Assembly: GCA_021811315.1 (NCBI GenBank) | Contig: JAJZPF010000018.1 | Span: 1-51,364, forward strand | Direction: 5' to 3' | DNA: 51,364 nt | Source of the DNA: a bacterium | Lineage (GTDB): Bacteria > Elusimicrobiota > Elusimicrobia > Elusimicrobiales > UBA9959 | Part shown: piece after piece, positions 39,001-46,913 of the stretch | How positions within the stretch are numbered: the first letter of the stretch is position 1 | Layout: every line of letters begins with the position of its first letter | Translations under genes and position numbers: made by a program | The notes under the pieces: generated by a model | What the model was told of the DNA's origin: nothing | What the model saw: the letters and a program-made list of their open reading frames with translations, nothing else | Databases searched by the model: none

Positions 39001-39513
39001 CTGGCCTACGGCAACGGGATGTCGCACAGCGCGGCTTACGGGCAGGCCCGGTATTACGCCGATAAATGCCCGGACCCGGCGCAAACCCTCCGCTTCGTGG
39101 CGGGGGTCGCGTCCGCGCAGAAGATCGACGACCCTTTCCTGCTTGAATACAGCCTGGCCACTTCTTTCGGCGATTACCGCGCCCTGGGCGGTTTCTCCTC
39201 GCGGGGCGCTTCGCTGGCCTACGACCTGGAGGAAGGCGACCGGCCCGAAGCGGTGCGCGCCTACAAAACCGCCCTGCTGAAAATAGCCCGGGAGCCGGGA
39301 ATCCTGCCGCTGGTCCGCGCCAGGTTCCTGAAGACCCTCGGCCGCGTGCTGGTGGGCTTGCCGGGCGGCCGCGTTTCCGCCTCTCCCAAGGCGGGAGCCG
39401 TTATCATAGGCCCCGACGACCTTATCCTGCGCTACGAAAATTTCGCCCGCGAGCTGGGCGAAGCGAAAGAAGTCGTAAAGCTTTACCCGCGCGATTTTTG
39501 GCCCGGAAAATGA
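36067..39513 (+). CDS. Secreted M16C-type metallopeptidase (insulinase fold)
   Basis: 1148 residues, full two-lobe M16C architecture similar to the presequence protease. Signal peptide ends at residue 20 or so. The inverted zinc motif HTLEH is at 92-96, with an Asn-rich TYTDRTNYQFSSAAG and the distal Glu in the NAVVEEGGRLRLEEKGTVY segment. The second lobe ends with GRASAAPP to LYPRDFWPGK. It should degrade peptides in the periplasm or outside. A TATAAT (36018-36023) about 45 nt upstream is a candidate -10. It precedes tldD by 33 nt. Confidence 0.9.
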   Translation: MKHLIGLLGSLAVFVSLAGAAGPGDLAALKKDQLFAENFRVRALYLDPAGAPKGARFEHDRGAVIDLLFFESVPQVSVNFRTVPSDDRGAPHTLEHLLLGKGAAGRKLNTLMPMRMGDYTAGTYTDRTNYQFSSAAGPAEFYELLGTFLDALVRPDFTDEEARREVAHNAVVEEGGRLRLEEKGTVYTEMVARTERADYPLWDQLQRAVYGAGHPLALNSGGEPAEIWKLKPDDIRAFHAAHYRLDGNMELAAALPSGWDAADFLKRLNGEILRLEPQASARAYAGLPPPVPAKDREIKIGRYPSDGTPTPQDALMAWAPVSTFSGADKTRVQFALGLLGGGQTSYLYRDLVDQKTRKVEAGPTGVYTGANVLPVSYVTLSLSGLPPASVNPAGLGRLRDIIMERVRWLHDLKPGSPELAEAADKARSLIRAGRRSTLKSMEGPPMFGERSTGDGWNQYLDELALEPEFAKELGEGAQSDSLLAELDAGRNPWAQALERAGLLEQPYVSAVLPEAALLEAQKEQKLKRVAAATAALASGYGLPEAQALERYRAEAASATAVLAGLEKNAAKPSFLREPPLELDSLDWKESRLPSGPRLLATQFQTPFTDISVTFDLSGIAEGDRELLPLLGGALGSVGVTTRSGERLDYVQASERQMKEIYGAGVGVDASARSGRAGLSFSGYASSPEEVDRAVEWMENYLLRPDLTQASRRRLIDTLNDGIQSLRGIFERDEEAWVSEAVAAYKYQDKPLYMHLSSPFTELRDLNRLRWRLEEPAPAELAVLRATMTAVEAAAKTLERPAAEKLLAGIDGELGEYLRWEFSHLPENSWRGDLRELSSDLLADVGRSTGTIRRLQDLASRTLVRAGARVHINGSPANTERAARLVDALLARLPEGRASAAPPREDLVLGRLRQRFPGLKRPAHVALVNNSGKTGTISVWTPAADYHTLDREALLDTLALGVLSGGGAHSLFMRTWGAGLAYGNGMSHSAAYGQARYYADKCPDPAQTLRFVAGVASAQKIDDPFLLEYSLATSFGDYRALGGFSSRGASLAYDLEEGDRPEAVRAYKTALLKIAREPGILPLVRARFLKTLGRVLVGLPGGRVSASPKAGAVIIGPDDLILRYENFARELGEAKEVVKLYPRDFWPGK

Positions 39514-39546
39514 TCCGGCCGCGGTAAAAAGAAGATGGAGGAAATA

Positions 39547-40884
39547 ATGTTTAAATTCCCTGAGGGTCTTTACAGCGACGTGCGCGTGGAGAAAGTGCGC
39601 GCCACGCTCGTTCAATATCTTAAAGGCGAATTGCGCGAGATGCGCGAGCGGGATACTTCCGGCGCTTTCATCCGCGTCTACGACGGGAAACGCTGGTATT
39701 ATTCCTCCACCACCTCGCTGGACAAGATCCAGGAGGAAATAGACCGCCTCGCGAAACTGGCCGCGCCTTCGAAGAACATAGCGGAAGATAAAGTGGTCGC
39801 GAAGATGTCCTCGCGGAAAGGCGTGCCGCACGGCTTCGCCGGCAAAGACCTGCGCAAGACCTCCCTGGCCGGGAAGAACGCTTTCCTCTCCTCTTTCTTC
39901 CCGGCGGTGACCGCAGAGAAGACAATAACCATGTGGTCGGCCTCCTACAGCGACACTTTCACCCACAGGGAGCTTTACAATTCAAAGGGCGGGCAGTCCG
40001 TCTGCGAGCAGCAGCTCTGCGGCATCCGCATCGGCATGACCTTCCTCGAGAACGGGCATACCTTCACCGAGGGCGCGATGAAAGCCGGCGGGGAATTCAG
40101 CGAGCTCGGCGATTTCAAGGAGATCCTCGAGAAGCGGATCTCCCAGTCCCTGGATTTCCTGCGCAATTCCGCGCGGGTCGCCCCCGGCAAATATACCGTG
40201 GTGCTCTCGCCGCTCGCCGCCGGGGTCTTCGCCCACGAATCTTTCGGCCATAAGAGCGAGGCCGACTTCATGCTGGGCGACGCGGCCATGATGAAAGAAT
40301 GGCATATCGGCCGCCAGCTCGGCCCCGACTTCCTGCATATCTCGGACGACGGAGCGCAGGCCGGCAGCGGCTTCACGCCTTTCGACGACGAGGGAACCCC
40401 GGCGAAGAAGACCACGCTTATCAAGAACGGGAAACTCGCCGGCCGCCTGCACAGCGCGGTCACGGCCGCCGCGATGGGCGAAGAAGCCACCGGGAACGCC
40501 CGCGCGATCAGCTTCGAGTACGAGCCGATAGTCCGGATGACCACCACCCACTTCGAAGCCGGGAATATGACGAAGGACGAGCTTTTCGCCGGCGTTAAAG
40601 ACGGCCTTTTCATCGACACTATAAAGCACGGCTCCGGGATGAGCACTTTCACCATAGCGCCTTCGCTTGCTTATTTCATAAAGGACGGGAAGATAGCCGG
40701 CCCCGCCCAGATCTCGGTCATCTCAGGAAGCGTCTTCGATACTTTCGGGCTGATCGACGCTATCTCGGATAAAGTCGAGCTGCTCTCTTTCGTGGGCGGC
40801 GGCTGCGGAAAGATGGAACAGCACCCGCTCCCCGTCGGCTTCGGCGGGCCTTTTGTCCGCGTGCGCGGAATGTCGGTTCTGTGA
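39547..40884 (+). CDS. tldD: TldD/PmbA metalloprotease, catalytic partner
   Basis: 445 residues from the ATG at 39547, which has GGAGG 6-7 nt upstream. The zinc motif HESFGHKSEAD is at about 230-240 (HExxxH). The C-terminal part is typical of the family: GTPAKKTTLIKNGKLAGRLH and GPAQISVISGSVFDTFG. TldD works with TldE on unfolded peptides and on RiPP precursors. The TldE-like gene is 6 nt downstream. No recognised RiPP precursor or modification gene is adjacent. Confidence 0.9.
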   Translation: MFKFPEGLYSDVRVEKVRATLVQYLKGELREMRERDTSGAFIRVYDGKRWYYSSTTSLDKIQEEIDRLAKLAAPSKNIAEDKVVAKMSSRKGVPHGFAGKDLRKTSLAGKNAFLSSFFPAVTAEKTITMWSASYSDTFTHRELYNSKGGQSVCEQQLCGIRIGMTFLENGHTFTEGAMKAGGEFSELGDFKEILEKRISQSLDFLRNSARVAPGKYTVVLSPLAAGVFAHESFGHKSEADFMLGDAAMMKEWHIGRQLGPDFLHISDDGAQAGSGFTPFDDEGTPAKKTTLIKNGKLAGRLHSAVTAAAMGEEATGNARAISFEYEPIVRMTTTHFEAGNMTKDELFAGVKDGLFIDTIKHGSGMSTFTIAPSLAYFIKDGKIAGPAQISVISGSVFDTFGLIDAISDKVELLSFVGGGCGKMEQHPLPVGFGGPFVRVRGMSVL

Positions 40885-40890
40885 GGACCT

Positions 40891-42114
40891 ATGACAAAAG
40901 AAACCTATACCCTTATTAAAGACGAAGTCTCGGTGAAAATTTCAGCCTCCGTGCCCGAATCGCTTCGAAATAAGCGCATCAAGCGCACCGGCGTCCGGGT
41001 TTACAAAGACGGCTGCCTCGGGATCTCCGGCTATATGGGCGAGGAAGGCGCCGGTGACGCTCTCAAGCGCGCCGAAGCGGCCCTTGCTTACAAGATCGCT
41101 TATCCCGGCCAGCCTTCGGGGAATTTGGTCCGCTCGCTTACAATAGGCGGAAAGCCTTTTACGCCGGAAGCGCTGGACGCGGAAGTAGCGGCGATCCTGT
41201 CCGCTCTGCGTAAAGATTTCCCGCAGTTCGTTCTTTCCTCTCCCTCGGTCAAAACCGGAACCTATACCGAAGCGCTAAAGAACGACGCCGGGCTGGACCT
41301 GCTTTCGGCTATCACCCTGCACGAATTCGTCTTCCTTTACAAAATGAATTCCTCCTCGAGCATCATGGACGGCTGGTTCGCCTATGCCGGCCAGGAATAT
41401 AACAGGCAGGCTTTCCTCGCCCATGCCGGGAATATCCTCGGCGCGCATCTGCGCGAAGTTTCGCTGCCGGCGGAAGGGAAGCTGCCGGTCTTCTTCGACG
41501 ATTCGGAATTTTTGGTAAAAAATATTTTCGCGCGCGAGCTGGGCGGGATGACTTTCGGCTCCGGCGGTTCGCTGTTCTCCGGCAAGACCGGGCAGAAGCT
41601 TTTTAACGAAGGCTTCACCCTGTACAGCGGCCGGCAGGAGGAACACCTCCCTTTCTTCGACGCCGAGGGCGTCTGCGCCGAGGGTTTTAAATATATAGAG
41701 AACGGCGTCCTGCGCGCGCCTTTCGCCGATAAAAAGACCGCCGCCAAATTCAATTTCACGCCGAGCGGCACGGCCGACGCGGCCTATGACGGCACGCCCA
41801 CCGCCGGCCTTGGCGGGATGAAAATACAGGCCCAGGCCAAAACCGTAAAAGAAATGCAGGGCGGCGCCCCCGCTATCTTCGTAAGCATGGCCAGCGGCGG
41901 CGATTTTACGAGCGAAGGCGGCTTCGGAACACCGGCGCAGGTGGCTTTCCTGATGAAAGACGGGAAACTCGTCGGCCGGCTGCCAGAGCTGCAGCTGACC
42001 TCGCACGTCAACGAGATGTACGGCAAAGATTTCCTGGGCGTGTCGAGCGACAAAATAATGCCGCTCGCGAACAACCGCTGGCTCGGTTTCATGATGAACG
42101 TCCGCAAGATGTAA
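40891..42114 (+). CDS. TldE/PmbA-like non-catalytic partner
   Basis: 407 residues of the TldD/PmbA family lacking an HExxxH motif. Visible segments are RTGVRVYKDGCLGISGYMG, LPVFFDDSEFLVKNIFAREL, the TGQKLFNEGFTLYSGRQ region and GTPAQVAFLMKDGKLVGRLP, parallel to the family's C-terminal domain. It probably heterodimerises with the preceding TldD. It starts 6 nt after tldD and ends 3 nt before the MBL gene, so all are one operon. Confidence 0.85.
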   Translation: MTKETYTLIKDEVSVKISASVPESLRNKRIKRTGVRVYKDGCLGISGYMGEEGAGDALKRAEAALAYKIAYPGQPSGNLVRSLTIGGKPFTPEALDAEVAAILSALRKDFPQFVLSSPSVKTGTYTEALKNDAGLDLLSAITLHEFVFLYKMNSSSSIMDGWFAYAGQEYNRQAFLAHAGNILGAHLREVSLPAEGKLPVFFDDSEFLVKNIFARELGGMTFGSGGSLFSGKTGQKLFNEGFTLYSGRQEEHLPFFDAEGVCAEGFKYIENGVLRAPFADKKTAAKFNFTPSGTADAAYDGTPTAGLGGMKIQAQAKTVKEMQGGAPAIFVSMASGGDFTSEGGFGTPAQVAFLMKDGKLVGRLPELQLTSHVNEMYGKDFLGVSSDKIMPLANNRWLGFMMNVRKM

Positions 42115-42117
42115 AAA

Positions 42118-43389
42118 ATGAAAATAATCGTACACCGCGGGGCCGAAGAGATCGGCGGGAACTGCATCGAGCTGGTTTCCGGAACTTCCAGGATACTCCT
42201 GGATTACGGCGCTCCTTTGGGAGCCTCGCCGGAAGAAACAGTATTGAATATCCCCGGCCTTTACGAAAAGTCAGCGGACCCCGTCCTCGGGATAATAATC
42301 TCCCATACCCACCACACCCATTACGGCGCGCTCCTGGCCAGGCCGATAGAGCCCGGCGTCAAAGTTTACATGACGGAGATAATGGAAGACGTCATCCGGA
42401 TAACCGCAAAGATGCCGCGCGACGGGAAAAAGCTCCCCGCGAATATCCACTATTTCAGGAAAGGCCATAAATTCATAGTCGGGCGCTTCGTGATAACTCC
42501 TTACCTGATGGACCATACCGCGGCCGAGTCTTTCGCTTTCCTCATCGAGGCCGACGGGAAAAGAATAATTTATACCGGAGATTTCCGCGAGCACGGGAAT
42601 AAAGCCGCGGCTTTCAAACAGTTCCTCGCCGCGAAGACCGGCCCCGTCGACGCGCTTATAACCGAAGGCGTCCAGGCGGACATAGAGAAAGGCCCCGCCG
42701 AGCAGGACGTGATGGCCGAGATAGAATCCAAACTTAAAGACCGGCGCGGCGCGCTTTACGTGATGTGCGCCGGGCAGGACATCGGCCTGCTCGCCAGCAT
42801 GGCTATGATAGCCAAGAACACAAGGCGCTTTCTGGTGGTGGACGGCTATACCGCGCTTCTGCTTGAAAGGGTGAAAGCCCTCGCGCAGAAACAGGGCGTG
42901 GACCTAAAGATCCCGAGCCTGGAGACGAAGTTCCTGTGCATCATCAGGAACCTCGCTACGCAGCGGATCTACCAGCTGTCGGAATACAATGAGACTTTCG
43001 TCCGGATGCGCCCCAAAATGTACGGCTGGGACTGGGTCAGGGACAACTTGCCCCGCCTGATAATTCCGGTGCGCGCGAATTCGCAGCTCTGGGTCAAAGA
43101 ACAGATAGACGACCTGCGCGGCGCGGCTTTCCTTTATTCGGACTGGGAAACTTACACCGAGGAAGCCGGCATGATGGAAACCCTTAAGTGGTTCAAAGCC
43201 CGCCCTTTGGAGGTGGTCCCCACCCCGTCAACCGGCCATGCTTATTTCTCCGCTATCCGCAAACTGGCCGAGAATAAAAAACCGCGCTATATAATCCCGA
43301 TAAACACCGAACACCAGGAAAAATTCACTGCCACCTTCGGCAAGCGCGCCAAAGTCCTGAAGAACGGCGAAGAATTCACCCTGGATTGA
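42118..43389 (+). CDS. RNase J-like metallo-beta-lactamase-fold protein
   Basis: 423 residues. It resembles an RNase J/beta-CASP-type MBL protein: IVHRGAEEIGGNCIELVSG, then ISHTHHTHYGALLA, TPYLMDHTAAESF, YTGDFREHGNKAA and HAYFSAIRK at the end. The first motif is HTHHTH rather than HxHxDH, so the metal-binding and catalytic Asp is Thr. The C-terminal S1-like domain is absent, giving a shorter protein than RNase J. Function could be exonuclease or regulator. It is the last gene of the protease operon. Confidence 0.78.
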   Translation: MKIIVHRGAEEIGGNCIELVSGTSRILLDYGAPLGASPEETVLNIPGLYEKSADPVLGIIISHTHHTHYGALLARPIEPGVKVYMTEIMEDVIRITAKMPRDGKKLPANIHYFRKGHKFIVGRFVITPYLMDHTAAESFAFLIEADGKRIIYTGDFREHGNKAAAFKQFLAAKTGPVDALITEGVQADIEKGPAEQDVMAEIESKLKDRRGALYVMCAGQDIGLLASMAMIAKNTRRFLVVDGYTALLLERVKALAQKQGVDLKIPSLETKFLCIIRNLATQRIYQLSEYNETFVRMRPKMYGWDWVRDNLPRLIIPVRANSQLWVKEQIDDLRGAAFLYSDWETYTEEAGMMETLKWFKARPLEVVPTPSTGHAYFSAIRKLAENKKPRYIIPINTEHQEKFTATFGKRAKVLKNGEEFTLD

Positions 43390-43400
43390 TCTTGCCGGGC

Positions 43401-43429
43401 TTGACAAGGTGGAACACTTGTGTTACACT
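43401..43429 (+). promoter_or_regulatory. Promoter and operator of the RelBE-type module
   Basis: A perfect TTGACA (43401-43406) and TACACT (43424-43429), 17 nt apart. Between them lies the palindrome AACACTTGTGTT (43413-43424), placed where an antitoxin would repress. GAGG at 43437-43440 serves the ATG at 43446. Confidence 0.75.
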
Positions 43430-43445
43430 ATTTCAAGAGGTAAAT

Positions 43446-43673
43446 ATGCCCGCCAAAAACCCGAGAGTTAACATAGTCCTGGACCCGCTGCTTTACAGCA
43501 CGCTGGGCAGCATGGCCGCGCGCGACGGGATCTCGATGTCGCTGGAAGCCCGCGACCTTATTAAAGAAGCCCTGGAAGCCAGGGAAGACATCTACTGGGG
43601 CCTGGTCGCCGCCGAAAGGGCCAAGACCTACTCCGCCAAAAAATCCGTATCCCACAAGGATATCTGGAAATAA
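43446..43673 (+). CDS. Antitoxin of a RelBE-type module
   Basis: 75 residues. The N-terminal half NPRVNIVLDPLLYSTLGSMAA is a ribbon-helix-helix-like DNA-binding segment, followed by SLEARDLIKEALEAREDIYW and a disordered charged tail expected to wrap the toxin. Its stop and the toxin ATG overlap (TAATG). It should bind the palindrome in its own promoter. The antitoxin class is judged by layout and is less certain than the toxin. Confidence 0.82.
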   Translation: MPAKNPRVNIVLDPLLYSTLGSMAARDGISMSLEARDLIKEALEAREDIYWGLVAAERAKTYSAKKSVSHKDIWK

Positions 43674-43942
43674 TGCTCTACGAGCCGCGCTATCATCCTG
43701 AAGTAGCCGGCGATATCGCAGGCTTTCCGAAAAACATCAGGGACCGCATCCGCAAAGCCATAGAAGAGCGCCTTATCCTGGACCCTGTAAAATTCGGCGA
43801 ACCGCTGCGCCGCAGCCTGGCCGGCTTCCGCAAACTGCGGGTAGGCGACTACCGCGTTATTTACCAGGTGCATGGCGCCGTGGTGGTGATCCTCAAGATC
43901 GGCCACAGGAAGGAAGTCTACAAGAAGCTCGGCCGCTCCTGA
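43673..43942 (+). CDS. RelE/ParE superfamily toxin
   Basis: 89 residues. The C-terminal signature LRRSLAGFRKLRVGDYRVIY followed by VVVILKIGHRKEVYKKLG is typical of RelE mRNA interferases (LRVGDYRV, HRKEVY). It would cleave mRNA in the ribosomal A site until neutralised by the upstream antitoxin. A good terminator follows 20 nt later, so the pair is a self-contained module inserted between the MBL and DUF2779 genes. Confidence 0.9.
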   Translation: MLYEPRYHPEVAGDIAGFPKNIRDRIRKAIEERLILDPVKFGEPLRRSLAGFRKLRVGDYRVIYQVHGAVVVILKIGHRKEVYKKLGRS

Positions 43943-43961
43943 AATCCGTCCATTGAAAGAT

Positions 43962-43991
43962 AAAACCGGAGGCTGATCCTCCGGTTTTTTT
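43962..43991. terminator. Terminator between convergent relE and DUF2779 genes
   Basis: AAAACCGGAGG (43962-43972) pairs with CCTCCGGTTTT (43978-43988) around CTGAT. It is followed by a T-run (43985-43991) on the plus strand and an A-run, thus a T-run, on the minus strand, so it can work both ways. Confidence 0.88.
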
Positions 43992-44002
43992 CGGGCTTTC
44001 AC

Positions 44003-45484
44003 TTAAACAATTTCAATAAGGTGTTCAAGGATCTTTACCATGGCCAGGGTGTCCTGGCCGCAATAAATTTTCAGGTCCTTACGGAGCCGCTCAACTTCCC
44101 CGGGGGGGAGCTTCCCGGAAAGTATATTATAGTAAGCCAGCTGCGCGTCGCCGCCATTGGCCACGGCCAGGCCTTCGTAAGTCATGTCCGGTATAAGCGC
44201 CGGCAGGATCTTCTTAAGCGAGAACCGGCCATGGCAGTCCGGGTGCACATAAGCCCTTTCCAGGAAAGGTTTCATTAGGTCTTCGAAGCGGTCGATCAGG
44301 GCCAGTAAAGCCGCGCCCGAAGCCGGGAAATCCCTCGCAAGTTCTTCTATCCTTTTCATCTCGAAAGATGAATTAAAAGCAAGAAGCGTGCCCTCCGGGC
44401 CGATCTTCTCAAGCATAAAGCTGATAAGGCCGGGCCGCGGGTCGTTCAAACCGTCGCCGAGATATTCAAAGTGCAGCGGTTCCGCGCCCGGGGCCGCCTG
44501 GACATGGAGTGAAACCTGGAAAGGCAGCTGCTGGTAAGGCCTAGTCCCGTCATAAAGCGGCAGGCCCGGCATCACGGTCTCGAAATCTATGTGGTACAGA
44601 GGATATTTTATCTTCTTCAGGAATTTCGCAAGCTTTTTCCTGTCCAAAAGAGCCTCGCCGCTTTTCTCGACCTTCAAAGCCAGTTTCTGACCTTCGCTCA
44701 GGTCGAAGCTGTCGGGAACATTCTTGAAGAGCAAAATGCCCATAGCCTTAAGCATGTACTTCTTTTCCCAGCTCAGGCGCGGGATATCGTAAATAGAATA
44801 CTCCGGTATCCCTTTCCAGCAATGACCGCGGAACTCGCAGTCATAAGGCGTGGAACAATGCCGGCCTATGCCCGGTTCCGGCGCTTCCGCGGAGGCCAGG
44901 GTTTCCGTGAACCGCTCCAAATCCCGGCCTGTTTCAGGGAGAAGGGCGGAGGTTTCTTTGGTTATATCCTCAAGCGCGAATAACTTCCCGGCTTCCAGCG
45001 GACCGGACTTGATAAAACTATTGTCGATGCGCATCAGAAGCGTCTTCCTGAGCCTGAGCCCCGACCCTTCAAGGACATAGCGCTGCACGGCCACGTCCCG
45101 CAAATGCTCGTCCTTTAACTCCGTAGAGCCCTTGGCTTCTATCAGGTCCCATGACCCGTCCCGGTTCCGCTTCAGGATGTCGCAGCGAACCAGAACATTT
45201 CCAAAAACAAAAGTTCCCTCGTAGATAATATCCGCGCCGCCCCCGGTGAGTTCCGCGGTCCGCTTAAGAGCCTGCGGGATATGCTTATGATCGGCGTCGA
45301 CCAGGACCCCGCCCGCGAAATATTCGCGCGCGAGCAGGCCTATAGCATGCCCCTGGTCGAACAGCTGCTGCTGCTCCGGCCCTACGGGCGGCATGAGGTC
45401 CCGGCGATGGTTATAAAGCCAGAGCCTTTTAAGGCACTGCAGCCCCATCATGAACTGCGATTTTGAGATGCGTTTCTTAAACAT
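44003..45484 (-). CDS. DUF2779 protein: PD-(D/E)XK nuclease with RNase H-like domain
   Basis: 493 residues. The N-terminal half is a Cas4/PD-(D/E)XK-like region (RCDILKRNRDGSWDLIEAKG, Asp and EAK motif), with Cys residues GRHCSTPYDCEFRGHCWKG that resemble a Fe-S or zinc cluster. The C-terminal half has the DUF2779 signature PLYHIDFETVMPGLPLYDG and CHGRFSLKKILPALIP, an RNase H-like 3'-5' exonuclease core (DFE motif). Members occur near mobile and defence genes, but this function is not proven. It is transcribed alone. Confidence 0.82.
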   Translation of the reverse strand: MFKKRISKSQFMMGLQCLKRLWLYNHRRDLMPPVGPEQQQLFDQGHAIGLLAREYFAGGVLVDADHKHIPQALKRTAELTGGGADIIYEGTFVFGNVLVRCDILKRNRDGSWDLIEAKGSTELKDEHLRDVAVQRYVLEGSGLRLRKTLLMRIDNSFIKSGPLEAGKLFALEDITKETSALLPETGRDLERFTETLASAEAPEPGIGRHCSTPYDCEFRGHCWKGIPEYSIYDIPRLSWEKKYMLKAMGILLFKNVPDSFDLSEGQKLALKVEKSGEALLDRKKLAKFLKKIKYPLYHIDFETVMPGLPLYDGTRPYQQLPFQVSLHVQAAPGAEPLHFEYLGDGLNDPRPGLISFMLEKIGPEGTLLAFNSSFEMKRIEELARDFPASGAALLALIDRFEDLMKPFLERAYVHPDCHGRFSLKKILPALIPDMTYEGLAVANGGDAQLAYYNILSGKLPPGEVERLRKDLKIYCGQDTLAMVKILEHLIEIV

Positions 45485-45519
45485 AAGCTCCCACCTTCCC
45501 TAATAGTATACAACACGAC

Positions 45520-45584
45520 CCCGACAAGGGCGTGTCGGGTTGGTTAATGAATAATAATTTTCGTCCCGACAGCCCCTTGTCGGG
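45520..45584. repeat. Two hairpins with the same CCCGACA stem, upstream of DUF2779
   Basis: CCCGACA-AGGGCG-TGTCGGG (45520-45539) and CCCGACA-GCCCCT-TGTCGGG (45565-45584) have identical stems and similar loops. They lie between the DUF2779 start and the HigBA promoter. The stem is a 7-bp repeat, perhaps a protein site or two small terminators without T-runs. Confidence 0.65.
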
Positions 45585-45620
45585 TTCGCCTGCTATGCTA
45601 TTTCAGGTAAAGCGGGGGCA

Positions 45621-45658
45621 TTGACTATACAACAATTATGATGTAGGCTATTTACATC
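45621..45658 (+). promoter_or_regulatory. Promoter and operator of the HigBA module
   Basis: TTGACT (45621-45626) and TAGGCT (45644-45649), 17 nt apart. The inverted repeat GATGTA (45640-45645) / TACATC (45653-45658) overlaps the -10, a typical place for HigA autorepression. Confidence 0.65.
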
Positions 45659-45691
45659 AAAATAGATGTGTATGCCCCGCGGGGGGGCGCG

Positions 45692-46045
45692 ATGTACACT
45701 GTTATTTATTATGTTTCCCGGCGCGGCGACAATTATGCCGCGGAATTCGTCCGGGGGCTGCCAAGAAAGGTAGGCAGAAAGATAGCGGAACATGTCGGGT
45801 ACCTGGCTTCCGCCGGGCCGCTGGCCAGGCCTCAATATGTCAGTTACCTGGAGGACAGGATCTTCGAATTGCGGGTGACCTTCGCGCATTATGAGCCGAG
45901 GATACTGTATTTCTTTAACGGCAGCGAAATAGTTCTTACGTATGGGTTTCTGAAGAAGACCAGGGCCGTGCCGACAGGGGAAATCGAGAGAGCGAAGCGG
46001 ATACGCGCGGAGTACCTGGCCCGCACAGCGGAGGAAAACATATGA
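45692..46045 (+). CDS. higB: HigB-type toxin (phage-derived Gp49-like)
   Basis: 117 residues. RILYFFNGSEIVLTYGFLKK followed by TRAVPTGEIERAKRIRAEYL is the C-terminal signature of HigB-like (Gp49/PF05973) mRNA interferases. The start at 45692 has a G-rich site upstream; the frame could extend to 45668, but that prefix is unconvincing. The ORF overlaps the antitoxin by 4 nt. The order toxin then antitoxin is the one expected for HigBA. Confidence 0.9.
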   Translation: MYTVIYYVSRRGDNYAAEFVRGLPRKVGRKIAEHVGYLASAGPLARPQYVSYLEDRIFELRVTFAHYEPRILYFFNGSEIVLTYGFLKKTRAVPTGEIERAKRIRAEYLARTAEENI

Positions 46046-46326
46046 AGCGGAAAGTATATACGCACGATGATTTCGTGAAGGAATATTTCAAGACTCCCGC
46101 CCAGCGCGGCGCCTATGAACGCGGCGTTGAGCGCCTGCTGATCGCACATAAGATAGCCGACCTGCGCGAGAGGGCCCATATGACGCAAGCCGAACTGGCG
46201 AAAAAGCTCCATACCAAGCAGCAGGTGATCTCAAGGCTGGAACAGGACAAATACAAGCCTTCCTGCAATACGCTTGAGAAAATAGCCCGTGTATTCGGCA
46301 AGCGGATAGAAATAAACTTTGTTTAA
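46042..46326 (+). CDS. higA: HigA-type antitoxin, XRE-family helix-turn-helix
   Basis: 94 residues. The helix-turn-helix is LRERAHMTQAELAKKLHTKQ to VISRLEQDKYKPSCNTLEKI, a Cro/C1-type fold. It neutralises the preceding toxin and represses the operon. The start overlaps the toxin end (ATGA), so production is coupled. Confidence 0.9.
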   Translation: MKRKVYTHDDFVKEYFKTPAQRGAYERGVERLLIAHKIADLRERAHMTQAELAKKLHTKQQVISRLEQDKYKPSCNTLEKIARVFGKRIEINFV

Positions 46327-46328
46327 TC

Positions 46329-46352
46329 TACCCTTTTCAGGGTATAGCCTCT
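46329..46352 (+). terminator. Weak terminator after HigA
   Basis: TACCCT (46329-46334) pairs with AGGGTA (46339-46344) around TTTC, followed by TAGCCTCTTTTT. The T-run is interrupted, so the call is tentative. Confidence 0.4.
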
Positions 46353-46479
46353 TTTTCCCGAATATCGCATTCTATTGATAACTATATTGATTCAATGCGA
46401 CCGAATTGTGTTTTGTGTCTGGGTAGGACCGGGGAAAAGAGGTAGAATCTGGACAAAGGGTCAGGCAACAGGGGGCGGA

Positions 46480-46830
46480 ATGAGCGGCATCGAAAACCTT
46501 ACTAAAAAGATAATCTCTTTCCGTGACGCGCGCGACTGGGCGCAGTTCCATAATCCCAAAGACGTCGCAATCTCCCTCTCCCTCGAAGCCGCCGAACTGC
46601 TGGAGCACTTCCAGTGGAAGAACCCCGCCGAAATAGAAAAACACCTCAAAACCCATAAAACCGAAGTCTCCGAAGAACTCGCCGACGTCCTCTACTGGGT
46701 CCTCCTCCTCAGCCACGACCTTAAAATAGACCCGCTCGCCGCCCTCTCCAGGAAACTCAAGAAGAACGCCAAGAAATACCCCGTCTCCAAAGCCAAAGGC
46801 CGCCACACCAAGTATACGGGGTTAAAGTGA
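46480..46830 (+). CDS. MazG-like nucleotide pyrophosphohydrolase (dCTP pyrophosphatase type)
   Basis: 116 residues of the RS21-C6/MazG-related all-alpha NTP pyrophosphatase group: FHNPKDVAISLSLEAAELLE then EVSEELADVLYWVLLLSHDL, the ExxE...ExxD metal pattern. It probably cleaves non-canonical or deoxy NTPs. The ATG at 46480 has GGGGGCGGA upstream; a TAGAAT box is at 46443-46448, about 31 nt before the start codon. It stands alone between the HigBA module and the ATPase gene. Confidence 0.88.
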   Translation: MSGIENLTKKIISFRDARDWAQFHNPKDVAISLSLEAAELLEHFQWKNPAEIEKHLKTHKTEVSEELADVLYWVLLLSHDLKIDPLAALSRKLKKNAKKYPVSKAKGRHTKYTGLK

Positions 46831-46887
46831 TAGTTTGCTCTGCCATTGTATTAATAAACATACGCATGCAAATTAGTATTGACTAGA

Positions 46888-46903
46888 TTGCATGTATATG
46901 CAA
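46888..46903 (+). promoter_or_regulatory. TTGCAT-N4-ATGCAA inverted repeat upstream of the DUF4143 gene
   Basis: Perfect inverted repeat TTGCAT / ATGCAA separated by GTAT, 10 nt before the ATG at 46914, with a related GCATGCAAAT at 46864-46873. TTGACT lies at 46879-46884. It looks like an operator for an unknown regulator. Confidence 0.45.
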
Positions 46904-46913
46904 AACTGTCAAC

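Noticed and set aside
43446-46326. Prophage remnant around the toxin-antitoxin genes
   Set aside because: Despite the phage-like HigB family, there is no integrase, structural gene or attachment repeat; each module is self-contained.
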